From NCBI RefSeq assembly GCF_900163835.1, contig NZ_FUKR01000050.1, positions 1 to 58,152 on the forward strand: 58,152 bases of DNA, read 5' to 3'. Positions 21,125-28,900 of this stretch are shown here, in pieces (the first letter of the stretch is position 1; each line of letters begins with the position of its first letter). Below the pieces are notes generated by a model. That model was not told where the DNA came from, did no database searches, and worked only from the letters and a program-made list of their open reading frames with translations. The position numbers were made by a program, and so were the translations under genes. The DNA comes from Mycetocola reblochoni REB411. Its GTDB lineage: Bacteria; Actinomycetota; Actinomycetes; Actinomycetales; Microbacteriaceae.

Positions 21125-21667
21125 ATGTCCGAAGTCACGCCCGCCCCAAGCGATCCCCCCGTCGAGTCGACGCCTGCACCCGTCGAGCCGCAGCCGACGT
21201 CTCCGGCGCCGCAGCAGGCCGCCCCGGCGCCCACGCCGGAGCCCGTCAAGGTGAAGGGCGACGCCGACGACTACATCCGGGAGCTCCGCGACGAAGCCAA
21301 GCAGCGCCGCATCGCCGCCGAGACACTCACGAAAGAGCGCGACGAAGCCGCCACCGCGCGCGACGCCGTCACCGCCGAGCGCGACACCCTCGCCCGGCAG
21401 AACGCCGTCATCCTCGCATCGCAGGGCCTCGGCGCGAACGCCGCCGCGATCCTCGACTCCCGCGCTCTCGAATCCAAGCTCGCTGCGGTAGATCCCAGCG
21501 ACCCGGACGCCGTGAAGGCCTTCATCACCGAAGCGATGGAGGCCAACGCCGCGTTCAAGACCGGCCCGGTCATCCCGTCGAGGAACGGCGGAGCACACCA
21601 GGGCGGCACACCCGCAGCACAACCACTCTCGCTCGACGCCGCCGTCCGCGGCGCGCTGGGCGGCTAA
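21125..21667 (+). CDS. Capsid scaffolding protein
   Basis: 180 aa from ATG 21125 (AGGAGG upstream). Pro-rich N-terminus, then a long coiled coil (about 45-105, DYIRELRDEAKQRRIAAETL, ATARDAVTAERDTLARQNAV) and a C-terminal capsid-contact region. This composition and the position right before the major capsid gene identify a scaffold that is lost on maturation. An extended reading upstream to 20981 lacks a ribosome site and is rejected. Confidence 0.85.
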   Translation: MSEVTPAPSDPPVESTPAPVEPQPTSPAPQQAAPAPTPEPVKVKGDADDYIRELRDEAKQRRIAAETLTKERDEAATARDAVTAERDTLARQNAVILASQGLGANAAAILDSRALESKLAAVDPSDPDAVKAFITEAMEANAAFKTGPVIPSRNGGAHQGGTPAAQPLSLDAAVRGALGG

Positions 21668-21685
21668 CAATCTGAAAGGGGCACC

Positions 21686-22690
21686 ATGCCTATCTCCCTC
21701 GCTGAGTCCAAGCTCAACGCTCAGACCGACCTCGATGTGTCGGTCATCGACGAGTTCCGCAAGTCCGGTGCGATCGCCGACTCGCTGATCTTCGACGACG
21801 CCGTCAACCCTGCCGGCGGCGGCGCCACCCTCACCTACGGGTACCGTCGCCTGGTCACGCAGGCCAACGCGAACACTCGTGAGTTCAACAAGGAGTACAC
21901 GCCTGAGAATGTGCAGACGAAGCACTTCACGACCGAGCTCGGCGTCCTCGGTGGCGCGTTCGAGGTCGACCGTGTGCTCGCGAAGATCGGCCCGGCCGCG
22001 TCCGGCTCGATCTCGCTGAACATCGGCCAGCTCGTGAAGGCCACGAACGCGAAGTTCGCCGACCTCGTCATCAACGGTGACGTCGCGGTGGACGCGAACG
22101 GGTTCGACGGTCTCGACAAGGCCCTGACCGGGTCGGACACGGAGTTCCGTGCAGGCCAGGTCACGGACTGGTCCGACTTCGACACCGACGCTCGTGCGGA
22201 GCACAAGGCGCTCGACGTCATCGACGAGTTCCTGTCGCTGCTCGACGGCGCCCCGACCGTGATCGTCGGTAACGCGAAGGCCCTCGCCCGGGTTCGTGCG
22301 GCTGCCCGCCGTGCCGGCATGTACACGAAGGACCCCGTCGAGGGTCTGGTCGGTGCGAACGGTCGCCCGATCGAGCGCGAGACGTACGGCGGCATCGTGT
22401 TCGCCGACGCTGGCGCGAAGGCGGGATCGAACGACCCGATCGTGAAGCTCGGCACCCGCACCGTCGACGGCGCAGAGGTCACGGGTCTGACGGACCTGTA
22501 CGCCTACCGTGTCGGCCTCAACGGCTTCCACGGTGTGTCCACGGCGGGCGGGCAGCTCGCGCAGACGTGGCTGCCGGACTTCTCCACCGCTGGTGCGGTG
22601 AAGAAGGGCGAGGTCGAGCTCGGCCCGGTGTCCGTCGCGCTGAAGGCCACGAAGGCCGCGGCCGTGTTCCGCAACATCAAGGTGGCGTGA
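21686..22690 (+). CDS. Major capsid protein
   Basis: 334 aa. MPISLAESKLNAQTDLDVSV at the N-terminus, GATLTYGYRRLVTQANANTR (E-loop/beta region), VDRVLAKIG, and IVFADAGAKAGSNDPIVKLG are typical of HK97-fold capsid proteins of actinobacterial siphophages. GC-rich codon choice is highly uniform (CTC, GTC, AAG), as expected for a highly expressed gene. Preceded by the scaffold and by AAAGGGG ribosome site. Confidence 0.9.
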   Translation: MPISLAESKLNAQTDLDVSVIDEFRKSGAIADSLIFDDAVNPAGGGATLTYGYRRLVTQANANTREFNKEYTPENVQTKHFTTELGVLGGAFEVDRVLAKIGPAASGSISLNIGQLVKATNAKFADLVINGDVAVDANGFDGLDKALTGSDTEFRAGQVTDWSDFDTDARAEHKALDVIDEFLSLLDGAPTVIVGNAKALARVRAAARRAGMYTKDPVEGLVGANGRPIERETYGGIVFADAGAKAGSNDPIVKLGTRTVDGAEVTGLTDLYAYRVGLNGFHGVSTAGGQLAQTWLPDFSTAGAVKKGEVELGPVSVALKATKAAAVFRNIKVA

Positions 22691-22692
22691 CC

Positions 22693-22917
22693 ATGGCGAA
22701 GGCAACCGTGACCGCGCCCGTGGCCGGGTTCACCGGCTCTGTGGCCGGTGTGACGTTCGCCGACGGTAAGGCTGAAGGCGAGATCCCGCAGGCCGCGCTG
22801 TCGTACTTCGAGCGGCAGGGCTACACCGTCGAGGTGAAGCCGGCACGCAAGAAGGCCGACCCGAAGGCCGACGAGGGCAAGCCCGCCGAGGGTGAGACGC
22901 CGCCCGTCGCCGAGTAA
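22693..22917 (+). CDS. Small head protein after the capsid gene
   Basis: 74 aa, 2 nt after the capsid stop. VAGFTGSVAGVTFADGKAEG and ALSYFERQGYTVEVKPAR, then an acidic/basic low-complexity tail (KKADPKADEGKPAEGETP). Small proteins here act as capsid decoration or head fibre components, or are assembly accessories; sequence does not decide. Confidence 0.65.
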   Translation: MAKATVTAPVAGFTGSVAGVTFADGKAEGEIPQAALSYFERQGYTVEVKPARKKADPKADEGKPAEGETPPVAE

Positions 22918-22923
22918 CCACCT

Positions 22924-22954
22924 GGGAGGGGCCGACACCACGTCGGCCCCTCCC
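22924..22954 (+). terminator. Perfect 13-bp hairpin between head and connector genes
   Basis: GGGAGGGGCCGAC (22924-22936), loop ACCAC, GTCGGCCCCTCCC (22942-22954). No U-run follows, so it may act as an attenuator, an mRNA 3' end stabiliser after the capsid genes or a partial terminator. Confidence 0.6.
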
Positions 22955-22975
22955 CTGGCCTGCCAGGAGGCGACC

Positions 22976-23365
22976 ATGAGCGAACCCGTCTACGCCACCC
23001 GGGATGACTGGGACAGCTTCGGCAGCGAAGCGGAACCGGACCCTGACCTGCTCGATGCGCTGCTCGCGCGCGCATCCCGGGAGGTCGACAGCCTCCTCGT
23101 CGGCGCCGTGTATGCGGTCGACGAGAACGAGCAGCCCACCGACCCGTCTGTGCGTTCCGCTCTCGCACGCGCCACGTGCGCTTTCGTTGAGTGGTGGGAC
23201 GACGCCGGTGACATCTCCGGCGCGGCCGCTGCCGGCGGGGCGGTGTCTCTCGGGGCGCTGTCGCTCGGCGGTGGCACGGGGGCGTCCGGCAGTACCGGAC
23301 GCACTCCCGCGGCCGCGGTCACGGCTCTGCGCGTCGCTGGCCTTGTCGTCAGGGTCGACCATTGA
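22976..23365 (+). CDS. Head-tail connector (adaptor) protein
   Basis: 129 aa. A helical start, DDWDSFGSEAEPDPDLLDAL, LLARASREVDSLLVGAVYAV and VRSALARATCAFVEWWDDAG matches the gp6/gp15-type adaptors that form a ring under the portal. A Gly/Ser-rich loop (AAAAGGAVSLGALSLGGGTG) follows. First gene after capsid in the connector block, as in related phages. Its stop overlaps the next start. Confidence 0.78.
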   Translation: MSEPVYATRDDWDSFGSEAEPDPDLLDALLARASREVDSLLVGAVYAVDENEQPTDPSVRSALARATCAFVEWWDDAGDISGAAAAGGAVSLGALSLGGGTGASGSTGRTPAAAVTALRVAGLVVRVDH

Positions 23366-23694
23366 CCCGCCGCATCCCCCGCCGCCTCCTGCCGCACCGG
23401 GGCACGTCGGTGAAGCCGTTCACCGGCACAGGCCCACGCGGCCCCATCTACACCGACCCGGTACCGGTGAAGCGGTCACAGGTGGAGCAGAAGACCCGCC
23501 TGGTGCGAGACAAGGACGGCCGTGAGGTCGTGTCCTCCACGACGGTGTACCTCGAGCCGGGCCCGCACGCGGACCCCGGGTCGATCGTGACGGTGCACAC
23601 CGGTAAGCCGGCAGAGCGCACGGCGAAGCTCATCACGACGGAGTACATGCAGCATCCGCAGGTCGGCGAGTACCTGGCTTGGAGGTTGGAGTAA
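23362..23694 (+). CDS. Head closure (stopper) protein candidate
   Basis: 110 aa, TTG start overlapping the adaptor stop. Beta-rich: GPRGPIYTDPVPVKRSQVEQ, REVVSSTTVYLEPGPHADPG, SIVTVHTGKPAERTAKLITT. The layout fits SPP1 gp16-like stoppers that seal the filled head. Assignment is by position and beta content. Confidence 0.65.
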   Translation: MTRRIPRRLLPHRGTSVKPFTGTGPRGPIYTDPVPVKRSQVEQKTRLVRDKDGREVVSSTTVYLEPGPHADPGSIVTVHTGKPAERTAKLITTEYMQHPQVGEYLAWRLE

Positions 23695-24041
23695 TGGCTC
23701 AGACCTCAGGGTGGCGTGGGGACGAGTTCGCGAAGCTGTCCGCGGTGGGTGCGGCTTCCGGGCTGACGAAGGCGGCGGAGTTCCTGCGCGGACAGTCCGT
23801 CCCACTGGTGCCGGTAGACAGAGGAGACCTGGAAGATTCAGCGTCGGTACAGCCTGCCACGGTGAGCGATCTCGAAGCGACGGTGTCGTACGACACTCCC
23901 TACGCCGTCATCCAGCACGAACGGCTCGACTTTCACCACTCGGAGGGGCAGGCGAAGTACCTCGAGGGTCCCCTCGAGGAGAACCGCGGGACGCTGCAGG
24001 AGCTCATTGCAACGGAGGTGCGCCGTGCCACCGGAGGATAG
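23694..24041 (+). CDS. HK97-gp10-like neck protein
   Basis: 115 aa. VPVDRGDLEDSASVQPATVS, TVSYDTPYAVIQHERLDFHH and EGQAKYLEGPLEENRGTLQE are the signature of the minor capsid/HK97 gp10-like neck family (VDTGDLRxS ... YAxYxExG ... FLxxP). It links the head connector to the tail. Start TAATG overlap with the previous stop. Confidence 0.85.
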   Translation: MAQTSGWRGDEFAKLSAVGAASGLTKAAEFLRGQSVPLVPVDRGDLEDSASVQPATVSDLEATVSYDTPYAVIQHERLDFHHSEGQAKYLEGPLEENRGTLQELIATEVRRATGG

Positions 24042-24471
24042 CTACGTGCCCGCGCTGATGTCTGGCCTTGCCGAGCACATCAGCGCGGCCGGTATCGCCA
24101 CGTACCGGGCAGACGCGCCCTACGCCGATGACGAGCTCGGCATCGTCTTTCAGACCATGCCAGAGACGGGCACCGCGATGTGCATCAGCTACTACGGCAG
24201 CACCGACCCGACCGATGCGCAGATCGCGGAGACGCGACTGCAGGTCAGGTGGCGGTGCGGAGAAGACCCGTTCGCCGGCCTCGCTGTCATGGACCAGCTG
24301 CGCGCACTGCTGCACCGCCGCCTGTATCTGCGGCTCGGCACTGTGCAGGTCACCAGCGTCCGCAGGATCTCCGCGGGCCCCCTCGGCAACACCGACGACC
24401 GGCCCGAGTTCGTATCGAGCTTCGGGTTCGTGGGCCTGCGCCCACTCCCACCGGTACGCGACCCCGCGTAA
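24025..24471 (+). CDS. Tail terminator / minor capsid protein
   Basis: 148 aa from GTG 24025 with GGAGG 7 nt upstream. ELGIVFQTMPETGTAMCISY, AETRLQVRWRCGEDPFAGLA and VMDQLRALLHRRLYLRLGTV resemble the tail-terminator proteins that follow gp10-like neck genes. These cap the tail tube at the correct length. Overlaps the neck gene by 17 nt. Confidence 0.7.
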   Translation: MPPEDSYVPALMSGLAEHISAAGIATYRADAPYADDELGIVFQTMPETGTAMCISYYGSTDPTDAQIAETRLQVRWRCGEDPFAGLAVMDQLRALLHRRLYLRLGTVQVTSVRRISAGPLGNTDDRPEFVSSFGFVGLRPLPPVRDPA

Positions 24472-24485
24472 CGGAACACCCCACC

Positions 24486-24507
24486 AGCCCCGCCATCGTG
24501 CGGGGCT
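24486..24507 (+). terminator. 8-bp hairpin before the major tail gene
   Basis: AGCCCCGC (24486-24493), loop CATCGT, GCGGGGCT (24500-24507), followed by TTCGC. Nearly the same stem recurs at 34617-34638. Confidence 0.6.
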
Positions 24508-24530
24508 TTCGCAGTTAAGGAGCGAACCGC

Positions 24531-25076
24531 ATGACCACTTTCGATCAGATCAAGCCCACCGCGGGTGACACCCTCGCGTCGCACGAGTACATCCTCGACA
24601 TCGCGAAGTACGCCACGACCGGTGTCGTGCCGTCCTCGTTCATCAACGTGCCCGACTTCAAGGACTTCGCGCCGGCGGCGCCGCCGAAGCTCGCGAACGT
24701 CACCACGTACGCGAACAAGGGCAACACGGCCCAGCGCAAGACCGGTGAGGACTGGACGGCCCAGTTCAACGTCCTCCCGATCATCGGGGACGACGGGTCG
24801 CTGCAGCCCGAGCTCGAACTGCTCCTCGCCGCCGCTGACGGTATCGGTGCGGAGAACCTCATCTGGTTCCAGTACTACCACGCACGTGTCGCGTCGCTGG
24901 CGTACCAGGGCACCGCGGCCGTCGAGGTCACCCGTCAGAACACGGGCCCCGAGGGCGAGATCGAGTTCTACTCGATCACCCTCACCGGCCAGGGCGACCG
25001 GGTGAAGGTGCAGAACCCCGCGACGGCGCCCGGTGGCGACTCCAACGAGGGCGCCATCGACCCCGACGGGGAGTAG
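24531..25076 (+). CDS. Major tail (tube) protein
   Basis: 181 aa, preceded by AAGGAGCG. VVPSSFINVPDFKDFAPAAP, DWTAQFNVLPIIGDDGSLQP, LELLLAAADGIGAENLIWFQ and GEIEFYSITLTGQGDRVKVQ describe a beta-sandwich tail-tube protein of the size usual in actinophage siphoviruses. It is isolated between two hairpins, which may tune its high expression. The next genes are the tail chaperones. Confidence 0.82.
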   Translation: MTTFDQIKPTAGDTLASHEYILDIAKYATTGVVPSSFINVPDFKDFAPAAPPKLANVTTYANKGNTAQRKTGEDWTAQFNVLPIIGDDGSLQPELELLLAAADGIGAENLIWFQYYHARVASLAYQGTAAVEVTRQNTGPEGEIEFYSITLTGQGDRVKVQNPATAPGGDSNEGAIDPDGE

Positions 25077-25088
25077 CACCCGCTGACT

Positions 25089-25123
25089 GCAGGGCCGGGG
25101 TTCGTGGATGGCCCCGGTCCTGC
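25089..25123 (+). terminator. 12-bp hairpin after the major tail gene
   Basis: GCAGGGCCGGGG (25089-25100) pairs with CCCCGGTCCTGC (25112-25123), with one G-U pair and an 11-nt loop. No T-run follows. It lies in the gap between tail tube and chaperone genes. Confidence 0.55.
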
Positions 25124-25165
25124 ACCACACATCCACTCATCCGCACCGTTTCAGGAGGAACACGC

Positions 25166-25681
25166 ATGTCCATCACCGCTTTCGAGCGTGGCCGCTCACT
25201 CGTCTTCACGATCGGCGACCAGGCCGAGCCCGACCATGTCACCATCACCGTCCCGCCGCTGCCTGTGCGCGACGGCGCCCTGCTGCTCGCCGAGTACGTC
25301 GGTGTGGTGTTCGGCGAGGCCGACAGCATCGAGGAGCTCGGACGCAACGCCGAGTCCATGGCCCGGCGTGCCGTGGGGCCGACCGCGTGGGAGGCCCTGC
25401 AGGAGCTCCGCGCGGAGGAGTCGAACACCGTCATCAACGCCGCGGTCATGTGGAACGTGCAGGGCGGCGGCATGCAGCTCGTCCGCGACATCATCGCCGG
25501 CGACCCCCGGGTCACGGTCCCAAAAGCACGAGAGGCCCTGCTGAACGAGCACGACCTCTCTCAGGCTTCCGCAGCGCTGGGGACATTGCTCAGTGGGGCG
25601 TTGGAGTCCCTGACCCCGTCACAGGACGGTACCCCCGATACGACTATCCCGACTGGTACCTCGACGCCCTCCGAGGGCTGA
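25166..25681 (+). CDS. Tail assembly chaperone (G)
   Basis: 171 aa, AGGAGG ribosome site. ITVPPLPVRDGALLLAEYVG, SIEELGRNAESMARRAVGPT, WEALQELRAEESNTVINAAV are typical of the first tail assembly chaperone, which keeps the tape measure soluble before tube assembly. Ends in a disordered Thr/Ser-rich tail. A -1 frameshift site lies at codon 119-120. Confidence 0.85.
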   Translation: MSITAFERGRSLVFTIGDQAEPDHVTITVPPLPVRDGALLLAEYVGVVFGEADSIEELGRNAESMARRAVGPTAWEALQELRAEESNTVINAAVMWNVQGGGMQLVRDIIAGDPRVTVPKAREALLNEHDLSQASAALGTLLSGALESLTPSQDGTPDTTIPTGTSTPSEG

Positions 25682-25929
25682 CGGCACCCGCCGACAACAC
25701 GGAACCGCCTCGACCCACACTCACCGACCGTGACGTGTGGGTCGAGGTGTTTCGCACCTGGTCCGAGGTGACCGCGCTTGACCTGCACCAGGTCTACGGC
25801 ATCGACGACCTCGACCTCTTCGCCCGCAACGACCGCCCGTGGCGGTGGGCAATCACCCGCATTCTCGGCCTTCTCGATCTCCCTGAGACCCGGTTGCGGG
25901 CGGTGATCGACGGCCTCACCAAGCAGTAG
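25166..25929 (+). CDS. Tail assembly chaperone G-T fusion by -1 frameshift
   Basis: A slippery CCCAAAA (25519-25525) in phase C-CCA-AAA lets ribosomes move to the -1 frame; the next codons AGC ACG AGA GGC read into an open frame to 25929 (120 G codons plus about 134 residues; total near 254 aa). The T part (GRYPRYDYPDWYLDALRGLT, DVWVEVFRTWSEVTALDLHQ, RPWRWAITRILGLLDLPE) resembles the second chaperone. G/GT frameshifting is conserved in siphophages. Confidence 0.85.
25519..25525 (+). promoter_or_regulatory. Programmed -1 ribosomal frameshift site
   Basis: CCCAAAA fits X-XXY-YYZ and is exactly in register with the G frame (GTC CCA AAA). The G frame stays open for 51 more codons, so both products can be made. 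Confidence 0.82.
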
Positions 25930-25942
25930 AGGAGGCCCGCCG

Positions 25943-28900
25943 ATGGCGTTCAACGCTGGCGAGCTCGTCGCCACTATCCGACTCGATGGGCAGGACGCGG
26001 TCGCGCGTGGCCTGGACCACACCGGCCAGAAGTTCACGGCCACGCAGCGTGCCGCGGATGCGGCGGGGAGGGCGGTGTCCGGGGCGTTCCGGGGTGCATC
26101 GCTCGCGACCGGCGCGGCCGCGGCGACCGCTGTCGGTCTGACGTCGAAGATCATCGCCACGGGTACCGCGTACAACGCGCTGCAGCAGTCTTCGCGTGCG
26201 GCGATGAACACCCTCATGGGTGGCGCGAAGCAGGCGAACGCGCAGATGGACAAGCTCGACGCGTTCGCGAAGAACAGCCCGTTCTCGAAGGCCACGTTCA
26301 TCCAGGCGCAGCAGCAGCTCATCGGCTTCGGCGTGGAAGCGAAGAACGTCATCCCGATCCTCGGCGCGGTGCAGGACGCGACCGCGGCGGTCGGCGGCAA
26401 CAACGAGACCATCTCGGCAATCGTCGACATCATGGCCAAGATTCAGTCTTCGGCCAAGATCACCGCCGAGGACCTGAACATGCTCGGTGGTCGCGGTATC
26501 GACGCGGCGACGATCATCGGCTCGCAGATGGGCAAGACCGGCGCCGAGATCCGGGAGTCCATCACCAAGGGCACGCTGGGCGCCGATGAGGCGCTCACCG
26601 CTCTGACGACGGGGATGCAGACGAAGTTCGACGGTGCCGCCGCGAACGTGAAGAACACGTACGACGGCATGCGCGACCGCATCAAGGCCTCGACGCGCGA
26701 CATCGGTGCGGCGATCGCTGAACCGTTCGTGTCGAAGCAGGGCGGCGGCATGGCGGTGGCCTGGGGAAACCAGGTCGCTGACGTGTTCCGTGCCGTGGAG
26801 AAGCAGGTCCCGGCGGTCATGGCCGTCGTGGAGAAGCGCGGCGGTACCGCGTTCGCGGGTATCACGAAGCAGCTCGACGCGATGAAGGTGTCGGTCAAGT
26901 CGTTCGACCCGGGCCGTATCGAGTCGTTCCTCGATGGGATCGGCGACAACGCGCCCGCTGTCGCGGGTGTTGCTGGCGCTGTGCTGGCGATGAACACCGG
27001 CTTCCTGAAGGGCATCCCGGTGCTGAGGCAGTTCGTTCCCGCTTTGGCGCCGATCCCGACCGCGTTGGCTGCGATCGCTCTGGCGTCGCCGGAGGTGCGC
27101 TCGGCACTCGGTGATGTGCTCTCCTCGTTCGAGCCGCTGCTGCCGGCCGCGGTCGAGCTTGCAGGGACGCTCTCGGGCACGCTCGACGCTGCACTGCCGA
27201 TCGTGGCGACGGGTCTCGAAGCTGTTGCTTCGGTCGCGAAGCCTGTCGCTGACGTTCTCGCGAAGATCCCCGGGCCGGTGCTGTTGGGGGCGGCAGCGTT
27301 CCTCGCGCTGTCTCGCAACTCCGGCATGCTCGGCGCGGGGCTGAAGACTGCGAACACCGCCTTGCAGACGTTCCGCGACCAGATGAAGGTGCAAGCCGCT
27401 CTGGGCGCGATGAGCGGTCAGGCTGCTGCGGCCGGTGGAGCTTTCGCAGTCGCTGGAACGAAGGTCACGGGGTTCGGGAACGCGCTCAAGGGGGCGTTCC
27501 TCTCGAACCCCGTCGGTCTGGCGTTGACGGGCATCTCGATCGCGGCTGGCCTGGTCGTCGGCGCGTTCACGTCGGCGGGTGAGGCTGCTCAGAAGTCGAA
27601 GGAGCAGATTCGCGCGCTGCAGGACACGCTCACCGAAACCGGTGCGGTTACCGAGTCCACCGCTGAGCAGATCTCGACCAACCTGCAGGAGAAGTTCGAC
27701 GCGATCAGCGGCGAGCAGGTCGAGAAGGTGCTGAAGGACCTCGGGGCTGACGCCGATGTGCTCGCTGACTCCCTCGTCAAGGGAGGGCCAGCTTTCGACG
27801 AGTACGTTGCGAACCTCAAGGAGATCGCCTCTCAGACCAAGGAGGTTTCGGCCGGGGCCGGCGGTCGCGTCTACCTCACCGAGGGGATGACCGAAGAAGC
27901 GGTGGCCGCGCAGAAACTCCTCGACGCCCTCTCCGCCGTGGACTCTCAGCTAGGTGAGTCGCAGGACAAGATGCGTGCTGATGCGGAGAAGCACCGGGCT
28001 GCCCGGGCGGCGATGACCGACTCGGCCAGGGCTGCTGAGGACTGGGCTACCGCCGTAGGGATCGCCTCGGACAGCACAAACACGGCGACGGAGCGCATCA
28101 ACGCGATGCGGCAGGCGCTCGATCTCCTCAACGGTGGTGCCATGTCCGCTGCGGAAGCGCAGCGCGCAGTTGACCAGAGCGCGCGCAGCATCTCCGAGGC
28201 GCTGTCCGAGACGGACAAGAACGGCAAGAATCTCGCCTCAACCTTGATCGATTCGGCCGGCGCGATCGACACCACCACGGAATCCGGAGACCAGCTCTAC
28301 CAGAGCTTCGCAAACCTGCGAGACAACGCCGACAACGCGCTTGTCTCCATGGTCAACGCGGCAGATGAGTCGGGCGAGGCATGGACGAAGGCAGACGCCG
28401 AGTCCGCCGTTCAGGGGTACGTCGACTCCATTCGATCCGCTGGCGAGGCGGCGGGGCTTTCGAAAGAGCAGATCCAGGGCCTCGTTGACCAGTGGGTTGG
28501 CCAGCCAGAGGAGAAGGCGTTCATCCTCTCGTTCACGGGCGATGAGGAGGTCCGCAAGAAGCTGGCGACGCTTGCTCAGGAGCTCGGTTTGCTCCCCTCG
28601 CAGGTCGCGTTCGCGGTTTCGAGTGACGGGACCGTGGACGCAGCTCGCCTTGAGGTTCTGAGGCTTGGCGCCGATGTCCTGAACCTGCCCGAGGGCAAGT
28701 CGCTGAAGATCGACGCGCCGTCGGCTGGCGCACGGGCGGAACTTGAGGCGCTCGGGTTCAAGGTGCAGGAGCTCCCTGACGGGCGCATCGAGGTCACACA
28801 GACGGGAGCCCAGACCGCGGGCAACCAGATTGCCGAGGTCGCGAACCGCAGCTACACGGCGACGATCCGCGTCACCCGAGTCGAGGAGATTCAGCGGGCG

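Noticed and set aside
20948-22705. 585-aa antisense ORF across scaffold and capsid genes
   Set aside because: Long antisense frames are common in GC-rich DNA opposite highly biased genes; no motif or start site supports it, and the plus strand encodes clear scaffold and capsid proteins.
25916-27394. 492-aa antisense ORF within the tape measure gene
   Set aside because: Low-complexity Arg/His/Gly-rich translation typical of a shadow frame; the tape measure gene is certain.
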